Source: Suillus spraguei (taxonomy: Eukaryota > Basidiomycota > Agaricomycetes > Boletales > Suillaceae). Taken from it: 64,000 nt of DNA. Every line of letters starts with the position of its first letter. Positions within the stretch are counted from its first letter, which is position 1. Below the pieces are notes generated by a model that made no database searches, was not told the DNA's origin, and was given only the letters and a program-made list of their open reading frames with translations. Where the stretch lies: positions 124,001-188,000 of the forward strand of contig JABCPU010000014.1 of the NCBI GenBank assembly GCA_016800925.1, written 5' to 3'. The position numbers and the translations under genes were made by a program. This document shows, one piece after another, positions 22,933 to 33,999 of this stretch.

Positions 22933-23894
22933 TGTAAAGATACAACCTAACCTGGACTGTAGATAAACTACCTCCTAAGTTAGCATGTGTGGTCTTGTGC
23001 TCCGTCTAGTCTGCTTGACTTGCAAAACAAGAGTGTTTGACCCTAAAGGGGGATGCCTGTTAGTATGGTTAAGTTTGAGCCAAACCAATGTGCGAATGTA
23101 GCGTCGTAGTCAGCGGTAAGTTGCTGTGGTCAGTGATGATGCTGCCAGAACTAGTGTCGTATGTAGCGGTGCTACCATAGTTGAGCTAAAGTCAGTAACA
23201 GTAACGTCGAGTGAGCAGTGGCGAGCGATAAAGTCAGCAGTAGCGGTAAGGTTGCGAGCAGTGCAAAGAAACAGTAAAGAAGGCCGCAGTACTTTCAGTG
23301 GTAAAGTAGCGGTGCATGAGAAGTTCAGTCAAAATAGCAATCAAGAGTCCAGTGGTATGCCAGCAGTAACGGTGAAGGAGCGAGATCGATTAATGAGTGG
23401 TAATGAACTTTAAAGACTAAGTCTACTACTGGGTGGTTCCAGAGCTAGACACTAATCCTGACCTATAGTATGTGCAATGGGGTAAAATCAGGTATCGTAT
23501 CATGCGGGGTGCAGGGTGCTTATATCCTAAATCATATGTACTTGGAATGCTCTAGGTGAGATCAGTAGCGCTCAAGTACAGTAACCACCATATGTAAACA
23601 TAGCACAAGGCGCTGCGGCATGAGGCAACATGTAATAAGACTTGCCGTGGAATCAGTGATAACGAACATAAAACAAACAATGCACCAAATGGAGCTATGC
23701 AGACGTGGCAAGGACATGGGAGGACATCAGTATGTGGAACGTGGTGCGGCAATCGGTATGGTGTGCAGTAACTGTGGGATGCCACTGGAAGTGCTAAAGG
23801 GGTAAGACAGCCATGGACAAGTGGTAACTCCTATAGACATGAGACGAGTGTCAAAAGATAGGGTTTTAAGCCCAGCACCAATATGTTTGTTACA
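22933..23894 (-). mobile_element. LTR, family B copy 1 (962 bp); 3' LTR of the gag-only element
   Basis: On the + strand it reads TGTAAAGATACAACC to GTTTGTTACA, so the element is on the - strand. The + strand base run just right of it (tcccctggg) is a polypurine tract (CCCAGGGGA) on the - strand immediately 5' of the LTR, as expected for a 3' LTR. Matching copies are at 35178-36114 and 35143-35177/36115-36658. Left flank TCTGT and right flank TCCCC do not match, so it is not a solo LTR. Confidence 0.75.
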
Positions 23895-23963
23895 TCCCCT
23901 GGGAACTTTAAAAACTGACCATCCCTGGTCAACTATACCGCCGGTAAGGGACTTAGCAGAAAT

Positions 23964-25617
23964 TCATGTGGTTCGACACATAAGCGGAATTTGCCATGTG
24001 GAAGTGGAAATAGTTGGCAGACAACTAACAGGTGGTAGGCCACACTTTGTCATCTGCTGCAAGAGCATATGCCAGTAGCCAATAATAAACCTTCTAGCCA
24101 CAGTAAGGCTAGGAACACAGTATGGCCTGGTAAGACCATCATCTTTGCGTACTAATGCAGCGGTCGTGTTACGAACTGGGGTGGCGTCACCAGCGACAGT
24201 GAAAAGACACAGACGGTCTGCTGGGAGTTCTTACAATGTTCAAAAGAGAACAAGGTGAAAGTACAAGGAACGCGTTCCGAGTACGATCAAGGGTTCAGCC
24301 TCTAAGACAAGTCTAAGAGGTATCCACGAGAATAGAGACTAAGGCTAAGGAGTGCCTAGACTTAGAGACGATTCAAGACGACTTAGGTTGGAGACCTAAG
24401 TGAAGGAGATTTCAGGTAAAACCCAGTAAGATTAAAGTAGGGAATCTACTACAAGTACACTGTGCTTAAATAGGCCAATATGTGCGCACAGACCAAGAGA
24501 GACATGAGAACGTAAATGCGTATCCAAAGAAGGAAGGCAACTATGAGTACAGATGCGTTGAGCATATGAGTCAGAATCATGTTACATAATATACAAGGTA
24601 AATGAAGTAAGAAAATGAATAGGGGCACGTACGATTGTAACAGGTCGACACACAGCAGTAGGCACGTGTGGTCTGCAAGTTCAGCTGAATAGCTCCTGTG
24701 GTGAACATTTCTTTAGATGTCAGCGGTAAATGAGCGGTAACAGTTTGAGTGGTAAATGTTGCTTCTGCGGTATGCATCACTGCTTCTACTATACTATACC
24801 TTTCCAGTGATACTTCCATAACTTCTTCACTATCAGCGCTAGCAGTCTGCAGTACTTCATCTTGTGAGCATTCAGGATCCATGACCGTCAAGAGTTCTGT
24901 CAGTAAAATGTCAGTGCTAACCAAGTCAATCGCCATTTTGTCTGTTTCTTCTAGCGAGCGGTATGCGTCGCTGTCTGTATAAATGGTGCAAAACACAGTG
25001 TCGTCAGTATAGCATGGTTCATTTGGGGACAAACTTTTGTCGAGTGCTTGGACTGGCAAGGGTGCCGTATCTTCGCGTGGTAGTGCCGTAGGTAGCATGG
25101 TGCTGTCTGTACTTGGTGCCATTAGCAATTGCTGAACCGCCAGTGGTGCAGTATCTTCAAGTGGTAGCGGTACTTGCTCAGCAGTAGTGATTTCCAATGC
25201 CGTAACTTGTTGCAGTACGTCAGTGTCAGAGTGCTCAATAGTGTTTCCCTGATAGGGGTCTGCCAGCAGAGCGACTGCTTCAGCGGTAACTGTGCGGTTG
25301 AACATAATAGGACCACATTCTGGGTACAAGTGCAAAATAGCGTTAGCGAAGTCTACAAAGCTGTTACTGTTGTATTTGTCAAGACATTCCCATACTTCTG
25401 CTTTGTCAGGATCTGTGTCGCATACAGCTGCCTTGATGCGTGCTTTATCAGCGATGCCGGCCAAGTCTGCCAGCTCGTCTACAGTAGCGAGGAACATTAG
25501 CAATTCTCTTGGGTTACCGTCGAAGTACAGTGCTGCTGCCATGCGGTGCAGTGGCATGCAAAATCTGTCAGACATACTATCAGTAGCGTAGCGGTGCAGT
25601 AATAACTGCAGTGACAA
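23964..25617 (-). pseudogene. Gag-like protein of family B element, gag only, split by a solo LTR
   Basis: The frame contains MSDRFCMPLHRMAAALYFDG, ELLMFLATVDELADLAGIAD, DPDKAEVWECLDKYN and FVDFANAILHLYPECG, resembling the capsid region of basidiomycete Ty3/Gypsy gag. A long acidic, Ser/Thr-rich tail follows. Solo LTR 24167-24642 interrupts. Across it the frame continues as CCVST|AALVRKDDGLTRPYC to a stop at 23964. No protease, RT or integrase exists between the LTRs, so the element is non-autonomous (TR-GAG-like). The start may be the second Met, near 25575. Confidence 0.65.
24167..24642 (-). mobile_element. Solo LTR of chromovirus family C (476 bp), inverted
   Basis: The reverse complement of the 475-bp LTRs at 26826 and 34000, with target duplication GGTCG at 24162-24166 and 24643-24647. 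It is inserted in the family B gag frame. It shows that family C has transposed here at least twice. Confidence 0.93.
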
Positions 25618-25684
25618 GCATGCGGTAAGCGATTAAGACAAGAACAAAACTATACCAAAGGACCCCCTCGCAGTGGGCTCCAGT

Positions 25685-26570
25685 TGTATAGATACAACCT
25701 GGCCTGGGCTGTAGATAAACCATGGCCTAAGCTAGTATGTGAGTCTTGTATGCGAGTCTTGCGCTCTACCTAGTCTGCTTCACTTGCGGAGGCAAGAACA
25801 TTCGACCCTAAAGGGAATGCTAAGTTAGTATAGTTCAATAATGCCCAACCTGTGGTGCAAGAATGCCGTCGGAGGTAGCGAGATGCTAGCGGTGACCTCC
25901 GGTCCGTGGAAAACTTGCAGTAAATTTAGCGGTAAGCGTGGGAATGTGGTAGGCAAGCAGTAGCATGAACAGTAAAACTGCGGTAGTATGAGCGGTAAAA
26001 CTGCGGTAGTATGAGCAGTAAAACTGCAGTAGTACGAGCGGTAAAACTGCGGTAAGCGTGGGAACTTCTGTGGTAAAACAAGCAGTAGTGTAGCGGTGAA
26101 GCGTGAGAAAGCGGTAGCGCTTGCGGTGAAGCGCGGGAAAGCGGTAAAGAGCGGTAGTGTGTGCAGCAGTAAAGCAATTCTTAGACATAGTGACTTCAGT
26201 AAAAGACTTTATTCCGTAAGAGACAGTAGTGGTGACTATTCCTAAGTACCGTGTGTACTATAGGAGGGAAGTAAGGAGCAAGTACAGGTACCTAGGAATT
26301 TTATATGAAATAATAGCTATGGAGATGGAAGGGATAGGATAAACATGCAGCAGACATGTAAAAAGATTGCACTTCAGTTTACAAAACATCACATACCGGC
26401 GAGACTGGATGGACATTGGACGGACGGTAAATCTTGCTTGAGGATACCAAATGGGTTCGCGGAGATTGCCGAAGATCACCGCTTCGCAGGAAAGTTACCA
26501 CAGTACAGCCATTAAGCTGCAACGAGGCTTCCAGAGTGCAGAACGATACTGTTAGATAGGGGTAACACAT
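25685..26570 (-). mobile_element. Probable 5' LTR of the family B element; outer edge not fixed
   Basis: The inner edge is clear: the + strand starts TGTATAGATACAACC, and on the - strand the LTR end CTATACA is followed by AC and then TGGAGCCCACTGCGAGG, a plausible tRNA primer-binding site for the gag element. The first 180 bp match LTR family B copy 1; beyond that the U3 differs. It contains direct repeats of a GCGGTAAAACTGCGGTAGTA-like unit at about 25960-26060 and related GCGGTAA motifs to 26170. The outer boundary and target duplication were not found, so the end given is approximate. Confidence 0.5.
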
Positions 26571-26579
26571 GGTATGACA

Positions 26580-26825
26580 TAGGACAGTGAAGCTGAGAGG
26601 TAAGGATAATTATTGCCGTGTGACACCTATACGAAAATGTGCCATTTCAAGCTCAGCGTGAGTTTGCTCGTCACACCATGCATAGTTGGGGTCTAACAGC
26701 CGGGCATAAACTTGTGAAGCAGCTGGGAGCGACTGAGTAGTAGTAACTGGAGGGTGGTCAAGCTGAGTAGATGTGGGGTCAATGGTGGAAAGTGGTGGTA
26801 TGATATGCTGTTGAGGTGGACCTTA
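26580..26825 (-). pseudogene. Upstream fragment of the KDZ companion gene
   Basis: The - strand frame reads TSTQLDHPPVTTTQSLPAAS, then VYARLLDPNYAWCDEQTHAE and LEMAHFR, then a likely GT intron. Its 5' continuation is on the far side of the chromovirus (34475-34592), joined through the CCTTA target duplication. Placed before 22932 it fits as the N-terminal half of the companion protein. Confidence 0.5.
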
Positions 26826-27300
26826 TGTTACAGTTGTACATGCCCCTATTCATTTTCCCTTTGTTTCCTTTCTTGTATGTCGTGTCACATGACTCTGACT
26901 CATATGCTCAACACATTTGTACAACACATGCCTTCCTCATTAGGATACGCAGTTACGTTCTCACGGTTACTTGGTCTGTGTGCACATATTGGCCTATTTA
27001 AGCACAGTGTATTTGTAGTAGATTCCCTACTTTAATCTTACTGGGTTTTACCTGGAATCTCCTTCGCTTAGGTTTCCAACCTAAGTCATCTTGAATCGTC
27101 TCTAAGTCTAAGCACTCCTTAGCCTTAGTCTCTATTCTCGCGGATACCTCTTAGACTTGTCTTTGAGGCTGAACCCTTGATCGTACTCGGAACGCGTTCC
27201 TTGTACTTCCACTTTGTCCTCTTCTGGACATTGTAAGAACTCCCAGCAGACTGTCAGTGTCTTTTCACTGTCGCTGGTGACGCCACCCCAGTTCGTAACA
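26826..27300 (+). repeat. 5' LTR of chromovirus C
   Basis: TGTTACAGTTGTACATGCCC to CAGTTCGTAACA; 475 bp. It contains a candidate TATA-like TATTTAAG at about 26994. Near-identical to 34000-34474. Confidence 0.95.
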
Positions 27301-27500
27301 AAAGATTAAAGTCTATTTTGATCGTCGACTATCCAGTCTTCGACCCCGAACCCTGATCGCTTAGATCAGCAGACTAGCATACGCGTACGCTGAGCAGATT
27401 GTCAAGAGGAAGCCCCCTGACAATAGACAAGCCCTGACGGACAGCAAGACAGCGCGTGTAGGCACTGAGAAAGTATAACTCATCAGAAGAATCATCAACC

Positions 27501-28340
27501 ATGTCGTCAACCAAAGAATTCGAGTACAAGATTGGTCAACCGACTGGTTTTGATGGAGATCGTGATAACTCTCGCGAGTTTATCCAGTCGTGCAATTTGC
27601 ACTTTGACATCAATGAGAAGCTTTACACCACCGACAAGCAGAAGATCATCTACATAACATCTTTTATGACCGAAAAGAATGCCAAATCGTGGAAGGAACA
27701 ATTCCTGGAACACGCCCAATCTACCGACACTTCGGGACAAAAAGTTGGTTATGGGACAATGGCAGATTTTATGAGGAGCTTCAAAGAAGCATTCGAACCA
27801 GTGGATACCAAAGGAACCGCGCTCACAAGACTTAGAGATCTCAAACAATGAACTGGAGATCTCCACACCTACGTCACTGACTTTGAGGCACTTGCAGCCA
27901 AGGCTCAGATCACCGACAACGCAACGAAGATCCAGTTCTTCCAAGACGGCCTTAATTGGGGTATCCTTACAAAGCTTTTCAATACAGGAGATGTCTCCGA
28001 AATATTCAGAGACGTTGTGCTGCAATGCGTTGCTATTGACAATGCCCATCATCGGCTTAATGCCATGAGGACACGTCATACTCCACAACAGAAGAAGAAG
28101 AACTACGGGAATGCACGGTATATTCCGAACCGTGATTCCAACGCGATGGTCGTAGATCGAATCTCCAATACGGAGAGATCCGAATGCATGAAGAAAGGAC
28201 AGTGCTTCGGATGCAGAAAGACAGGACATCGTTTCTATAACTGTCCTGATAGACAGAAGAAGACTTCACTCCGACAAACCGAAGTTAAAGGAGAAGAAGA
28301 AGAAGAAAAAACTGTGAGACGAATTGTTGAGGATTTTTGA
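27501..28340 (+). pseudogene. Gag of chromovirus C, one in-frame TGA
   Basis: Nucleocapsid/capsid protein of the chromovirus. ATG at 27501 opens MSSTKEFEYKIGQPTGFDGD, with the capsid-like stretch FMTEKNAKSWKEQF. A TGA at 27849-27851 interrupts after LRDLKQ, and the same frame continues TGDLHTYVTDFEALAAKAQI. The zinc knuckle CFGCRKTGHRFYNC (CCHC) lies near the C-terminus, before an acidic EEEEE tail. The stop TGA at 28338-28340 overlaps the -1 pol frame. Confidence 0.88.
28334..28340 (+). promoter_or_regulatory. Candidate -1 frameshift site at the gag/pol junction
   Basis: gag ends GAT TTT TGA while pol is in the -1 frame (GGA TTT TTG ACT). A tRNA on TTT can slip back one base and still pair with TTT, with the gag stop in the A-site. 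The run of five T spans 28334-28338. Inference only; no downstream pseudoknot was established. Confidence 0.4.
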
Positions 28341-31300
28341 CTTGGAGAAACAAAGATTCGACGTATGTTTCTCCTAATGTATTACTAAGACTTGTACGCG
28401 CTGTAGGTGAAAGAAAAGAACTTCGTGTCCCTATCACCCTCCACTCACGTACTCGCTTGAAATCCGTCGACACCACCGCTGTTATCGATTCAGGAGCAGC
28501 AGGAACATTTATCTCAGAAGAGTTTGTGAAACTCCATCACATCACACGACGAAAACTCAAAACACCATTTCAAGTTACTATGGCAGACGGGACCCTCATC
28601 AAAGGAGGACCGATTACACATTATTGTCTTCTAGTGGTCAAAATTGATGATCGAACCATGTATGGAAAATTCAACATTACCAAGCTAGGAAGAAGAGATC
28701 AAATTCTCCTTGGAATCCCATGGTTACGAGCAATGAACCCAATTATAGATTGGGCTGCTGAAACACTTGTCCTGTCACGGACAGAGAAATCTGATGAAAT
28801 CGAAATCGATTTGGATAAAGACCGAGAAAAGAACGGGTTGCCCCGACTTTTCAACCACCATACCAGATGGCAACATTCCCGTCTTCCGAAACCATTCATC
28901 GCCTCTCCTATTGATGTTCCTGAAGAACACCAAGAACCGGAAGTACGGATACCACGTACTACAGAACCCACCCCACGTATACAATTACCGCGAGCAGTGT
29001 CACCAATTCCTCGCGCAGAAAAGCGCAAGAATGAATCCGAACCCGAGTATCGGGTCGGACAAGAACCTATTGAGCAACGGCCAATAGACGAGCAGAAGCA
29101 AGGAAAAAGGAAACCGGAAGAAGAACTCCTAGGACGAAGCACCAATGTACCGAAGTTATCCAAGTTCTTTGTTCCCCCGAAAACCCTTTCAGCTTCAATT
29201 GAAGAAACCTCTGATAAAGAAGAACCCGTGCCCTCATTGATCCCAACTGAGGATGATGACCAATTCGATACCATGAATGACGTCTGGCATGCGCCAGAAG
29301 TACGCGAGATTTCCTCTTATGAACTAGGAGATGGAGAATTTCTAGTGGAATACGATACCGATGGAGTTAGCATGAGGATCATAGAAGAAGTGTCCATGGA
29401 TGCACCCCTGACACGCGATGGAACTTCTCAACTCGAACAATCTCCCAACTACTCCACACTCCCCCCTTCGAAATACAGTAACAAAGCTCAGGAATTCGCC
29501 ACTGACGAGAAAGAAAAGAAAAAGAAATCTTTCGAAGAATTGGTCCCGGATTATTTGCATGACTTTGCAGACGTCTTTGCTAAAGATGGATTGAACAAAC
29601 TACCCCCCGAACGCCCTGGTATCGATCATCGGATCGACACCAAACCCGGTTTTATTCCTCGTACGTCTAAGGTTTACCCGCTATCGGAGAAAGAACACGC
29701 TGCCGTCAAAATGTTTATCGACGAAAACGTTGCGAAAGGCTTTATCTCAGAATCGAAGTCACCTCAAGCTAGTGGCTTCTTCTTTGTAGGAAAGAAGAGT
29801 GGAGAACTACGTCCCTGTCAAGATTATCGCTACATCAATGATTGGACAGTCAAGAACGCATATCCGCTCCCACTCCCTATTTCCCTTGTCGCACGTCTTC
29901 ATAATGCACAGTTCTTTACGAAAATGGATATCTGGTCCGGTTATAACAACATCCGCATCCATCCTGACGACAGGTGGAAAGCTGCTTTTACCACGGAATT
30001 TGGCCTCTTTGAACCGAACGTTATGTTCTTTGGCCTCTGCAATTCCCCAGCAACTTTTCAAGCATACATGAATCGCACCTTTCAACAAGAAATCAATGAA
30101 GGATGGATGGTTATCTATATGGACGATATCCTGATTTTCTCTACGACAATGGAAGAACACCGTGAACAGACTAGACGAGTTCTGATGAAAATACGAAAAG
30201 AACACCTGTTCTTGAAACCGGAGAAATGCACCTTTGATGCAGAAGAAGTGGAATACCTCGGAATGATAATTCGCCCCGGACAAGTTGCTATGGACACCGC
30301 CAAGACCAAGGGAATCTCCGAATGGCCAATCCCGAAATCTGTAAAAGATGTTCGGTCATTCCTCGGCTTTTGCAACTTCTACCGCACGTTCATTTCCCAC
30401 TATTCTGACATCGCCCGACCCCTTATCGATTTGACAAAGAAAGATAAGGCCTTTCAGTGGTCAACCGAATGTATGGACACCTTCGAAGAATTGAAATGAC
30501 ACTTCACTTCCCAACCGGTACTCCGTAACCCTGATCCTTCCCGACAATTTGCCATTGCTACCGACGCTTTGCTCGTAGCAACTGGCGGAGTTCTCCTGCA
30601 GACTGATGAGAATGGTGTCTACCACCCATGTGCATATCTCTCACAGTCTTTGAACCCCGCAGAACGAAATTACCAAATCTTTGATCGGGAACTCCTTGCC
30701 GTAATCCAGGCATTGAATGAATGGCGTCATTATCTCGAAGGAAACCCTCACCCTGTCCTGGTATTCACCGACCACAAGAACCTTCTGTACTTTAGAAGTG
30801 CACAGAAGCTTACCCGTCGCCAAGCACGTTGGCAATTGATTTTGTCTATCTACGACATCGAATTGCATCACGTTGCAGGTACTAAATTAGCAGTGCCTGA
30901 TGCACTATCCCGCCGGCCTGATTACGACTCTGGCAAAGACGATAACGAGGACCAGACCCTCCTCCCTGACGCTCTATTTGTTCATCTTATTGACACCGAC
31001 TTGCAGGATGTGCTGTCATCCTCTGACCCCCTCGACGACCCTGTCTTCAAAACAGCGTCTGATGCCCTTGATGGCGTGTGCCTTCCCCCTATGAAATCGG
31101 CACTCTCTGACTGGAAGATTGAGGATAACGTCCTCTATTTTAAGAATCACGCCTATATTCCACCGGCGCATCGCTCCGATATCCTGAAACGGTATCATGA
31201 TCATCCTACCGCAGGACACCCCGGTAGATTCAAAACTGAAGAACTCGTGAAACGAGAAGCTTGGTGGCCTGCAATGGGCTCTTATGTTCGGAAATACGTT

Positions 31301-32440
31301 GAGGGTTGCGCCCTTTGCCAGCAAATGAAGGCGGATACTCATCCTGTTCGACCACCGCTCACGCCTATCCCCTCATCGGCTGTTCGCCCGTTTTCCCAGG
31401 TCTCTGTTGATCTTATCACTGACCTCCCCGTCTCTGGAGGCTTTGACAGTATCATGGTCGTGGTAGACCATGGCCTTACGAAGGGGGTAATTATTATCCC
31501 TTGCCTGAAAACCATCACTTCTGAAGGGGTTGCCAAACTATTTTTGAAACACGTTTACCGGCGATTCGGACTCCATGACAAAGTCATCTCGGATCAAGGA
31601 CCACAATTCCTATCTCACTTCTCAAAGGAACTTGCCCGACTTCTTGACTACGTCATCGCTCCATCCACGGCTTATCACCCACAGACCGATGGACAAACTG
31701 AAAGGCTGAATCAAGAACTTGAAACGTATCTACGCATTTATTGCCATAACAACCCTGAAGATTGGGTAGAACACCTACCAATCGCTGAATTCGTCCATAA
31801 CCACCGAAAACACGATGCAAGGAATGCATCACCCTTCTATTTGATGATGGGATACGAACCACACGCCATTCCCCACCTTATTCCCGATTCATCTGTACCC
31901 GCAGCAGAAGATCAAGTACGATCCCTGCAGAAGATAAGAGAAGAAGCAATCGCCTGCCACAACATTGCAATGCAAACGATGGCTGAACGATCCCGAGGAG
32001 ATAAGTACATCCCATGGAAGATCGGAGATAAGGTTTGGCTATCTGCCGCTAATCTTAGACTCAAACTCCCATCAAGGAAATTGGCACCGAAACGATACGG
32101 ACCTTTCCCGATCATCGATGTCTTATCACCCATCACGTTCACACTCAAACTTCTTCCGCAGTGGAAAATTCATCCCACGTTTCACGCTTCTGTCTTATCA
32201 TCCTATAGCAAAACAGACGTACACGGACCGAACTTCCCTGAACCACCACCTGACATCATCGAAGAGGAGGAAGAATATGAAATTGAAGCAATTCTTTCCC
32301 ACAAAGGAACCAGCAATTGTCGACGTTATCTTGTTTCATGGAAAGGATACCCATCGGGAGATAACGAATGGCTCCCAGAAAAGAACTTGAAGAACTCCGC
32401 TCGAATTCTGAACGCTTATAAGAAGCAACATGCCCTTTGA
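28341..32440 (+). pseudogene. Pol of chromovirus C: protease-RT-RNase H-integrase-chromodomain, one TGA
   Basis: Polyprotein in the -1 frame relative to gag. Domains in order: aspartic protease (VIDSGAAGTFISEEF); a long Pro/Glu-rich spacer; RT with FTKMDIWSGYNNIRI and VIYMDDILIFS; RNase H (IATDALLVATGG, VFTDHKN, VPDALSRRPDYD); integrase zinc finger (HDHPTAGHPGRFKTEEL ... CALCQQMK); DDE core (VDLITDLP, VISDQGPQFLSHF, YHPQTDGQTERLNQELE); and C-terminal chromodomain (EIEAILSHKG, YLVSWKGYPSGDNEWLPE). The single stop TGA at 30497-30499, between RT and RNase H, fits CGA to TGA (ELK|HFTSQPVL). Otherwise it is open, so the copy lost activity only recently. Confidence 0.95.
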
Positions 32441-32496
32441 CCATCCTTCAGTCAATCAACCCGCATTAGCACTTGATCAACTATAAACAACTTTCA

Positions 32497-33966
32497 ATGT
32501 CTTTCCCCACTGCATACATCACCCCCGTCACTGTTGCCAACAATGACTCCGACTCCGAAACCGAACAATACGGAAATCTCACCACTGAAATTGATAACAC
32601 CTCTTACATCGAAGCCGCCATCCTCTGCGAGGGACATGCCCTCGAAATCGAAAGAATTCTCACTGAACGAGGCGCTTTCCCCGCCTTACTCCTCGTCAAC
32701 ATCATCTGCACCGCCGCACTTATCGAAGTCACCGCCAAGGAAATTACAGAAGCCACATACCGTCATCGCTTCTTACATCTTCAAAAACACATTCGCGCTT
32801 ATGCTATGTTGCTGTTTCCCAATTCTTTTAAAAATGATGTTGAAGAAGCTATTCATATCATTGCCGAACGCCAAGCAGGTGTTGCTCGACCTCCCTCTCT
32901 GCAGGAAGATACGCCACTTCCTATTCCAGCACCCTCATCTTCGCGTGTTTATTCTAGTCTTGACGCCTTTACTGGCTTATATACTGCTGTCCAAGAGATC
33001 GGACAACTTACCAATAGGGTTGTCGAAACAATCCAGCAATCAGTCATTGAAACCAGAGCGGCTAGAAGTCTAGTAGAAGAAGCTATCACCGATCTGCAAC
33101 AAACGCAGTCGAACCTTGCATCTCCTAGAACACCATCCCCTATCGAACAATCAACCTCTTCACTTCCCATCACGACCACTCTTGATTGCCCTGATTGGTT
33201 GTATGAACCATGCACAAAGGAACAGTGTGAGGCAGCTAAACTATTGGGTATCCCTGTCACCGAGCTGGTAACACTCGGCCCTCGGCTTCGTGACCTTCAT
33301 ATCCATCCCCCTATGTCCATCCCATCGTCATTTGGTCCTATGGATCCCGTTTCACCAGTCTTAGTAAAAGATTTCGGCATCACTTCTCCCTCTTCATCCA
33401 CCGAACTCCTTGCGGCTGCTGAACGAGCAGTTACCCCGGACCTTCCTGTGTCAGCATACACGTTGTCCCCCGCTCAACAGGCGCAACTCAAGCGAGCTAA
33501 CACCCTTGCCTTAAAACGTATGATGAGGAATAAGGGGAAGAAACGCGCCAGATCCACTAGCCCCACGCCTATCATAACTCCGTCCCCCTTACGCAAAGTC
33601 CATTCTAACCCTGACGAGAACATGAAATGCCGATTCTGTGGCATCATTGGACATCGGCAAAAGAACTGCCTTGACTATCAGTGCCAGATCTGTTTATGAC
33701 ATGCTCCCACCCATCTGTCCATTTATTGCCCTCAGCGTCGTGGAGAACCCCCATTTACACTTACTTGGAAGGACGATGGATTCTATGATGCACTGCGTAG
33801 ATGGGAACAGTATCTTATTAACCAACGACGACGAAAGGAAGGCCGACGGGCAAGGACTGTAGCAGAGGAGGAAGCAGCTTACATGCTTGGAGGATCGGCC
33901 ACTGATGAAGACGTCGCCAATTATGATGACTATGATCCCGTCTATGACGACAATAGAGATGTTTGA
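32497..33966 (+). pseudogene. Third ORF of chromovirus C, Cys/His-knuckle protein of unknown role, one TGA
   Basis: An ORF between pol (stop 32440) and the 3' LTR, the position of env or accessory genes. The ATG at 32497 gives MSFPTAYITPVTVANNDSDS. The middle is helical and acidic (EEAIHIIAERQAG; VETIQQSVIETRAARSLVEE), then a Ser/Pro-rich part, then basic KRMMRNKGKKRAR (NLS-like). A CCHC knuckle CRFCGIIGHRQKNC follows, then CQIC...H...C. TGA at 33697-33699 (CGA to TGA) falls inside the second Cys cluster, and the frame continues 88 codons more, ending acidic at 33966. There is no signal peptide or clear membrane helix, so it is not an envelope. It resembles a second gag or nucleocapsid-like protein. 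Confidence 0.75.
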
Positions 33967-33999
33967 AAGTCGGTGACTTTCACCGTAATACGGGGGTAA

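Noticed and set aside
24749..25591. Plus-strand ORFs opposite the family B gag
   Set aside because: Ser/Val-rich mirror frames of the gag coding strand.
25960..26170. CRISPR-like array
   Set aside because: Repeat units are contiguous and degenerate without unique spacers, and lie in a eukaryotic LTR.
26816..27001. Hydrophobic ORFs inside the LTRs (26816-27001, 33963-34175)
   Set aside because: They are identical frames within non-coding LTR sequence and lack independent support.
27507..28229. 240-codon ORF antisense to gag, and a 191-codon ORF antisense to pol (28699-29274)
   Set aside because: Shadow frames of well-supported gag and pol; no motifs of their own.
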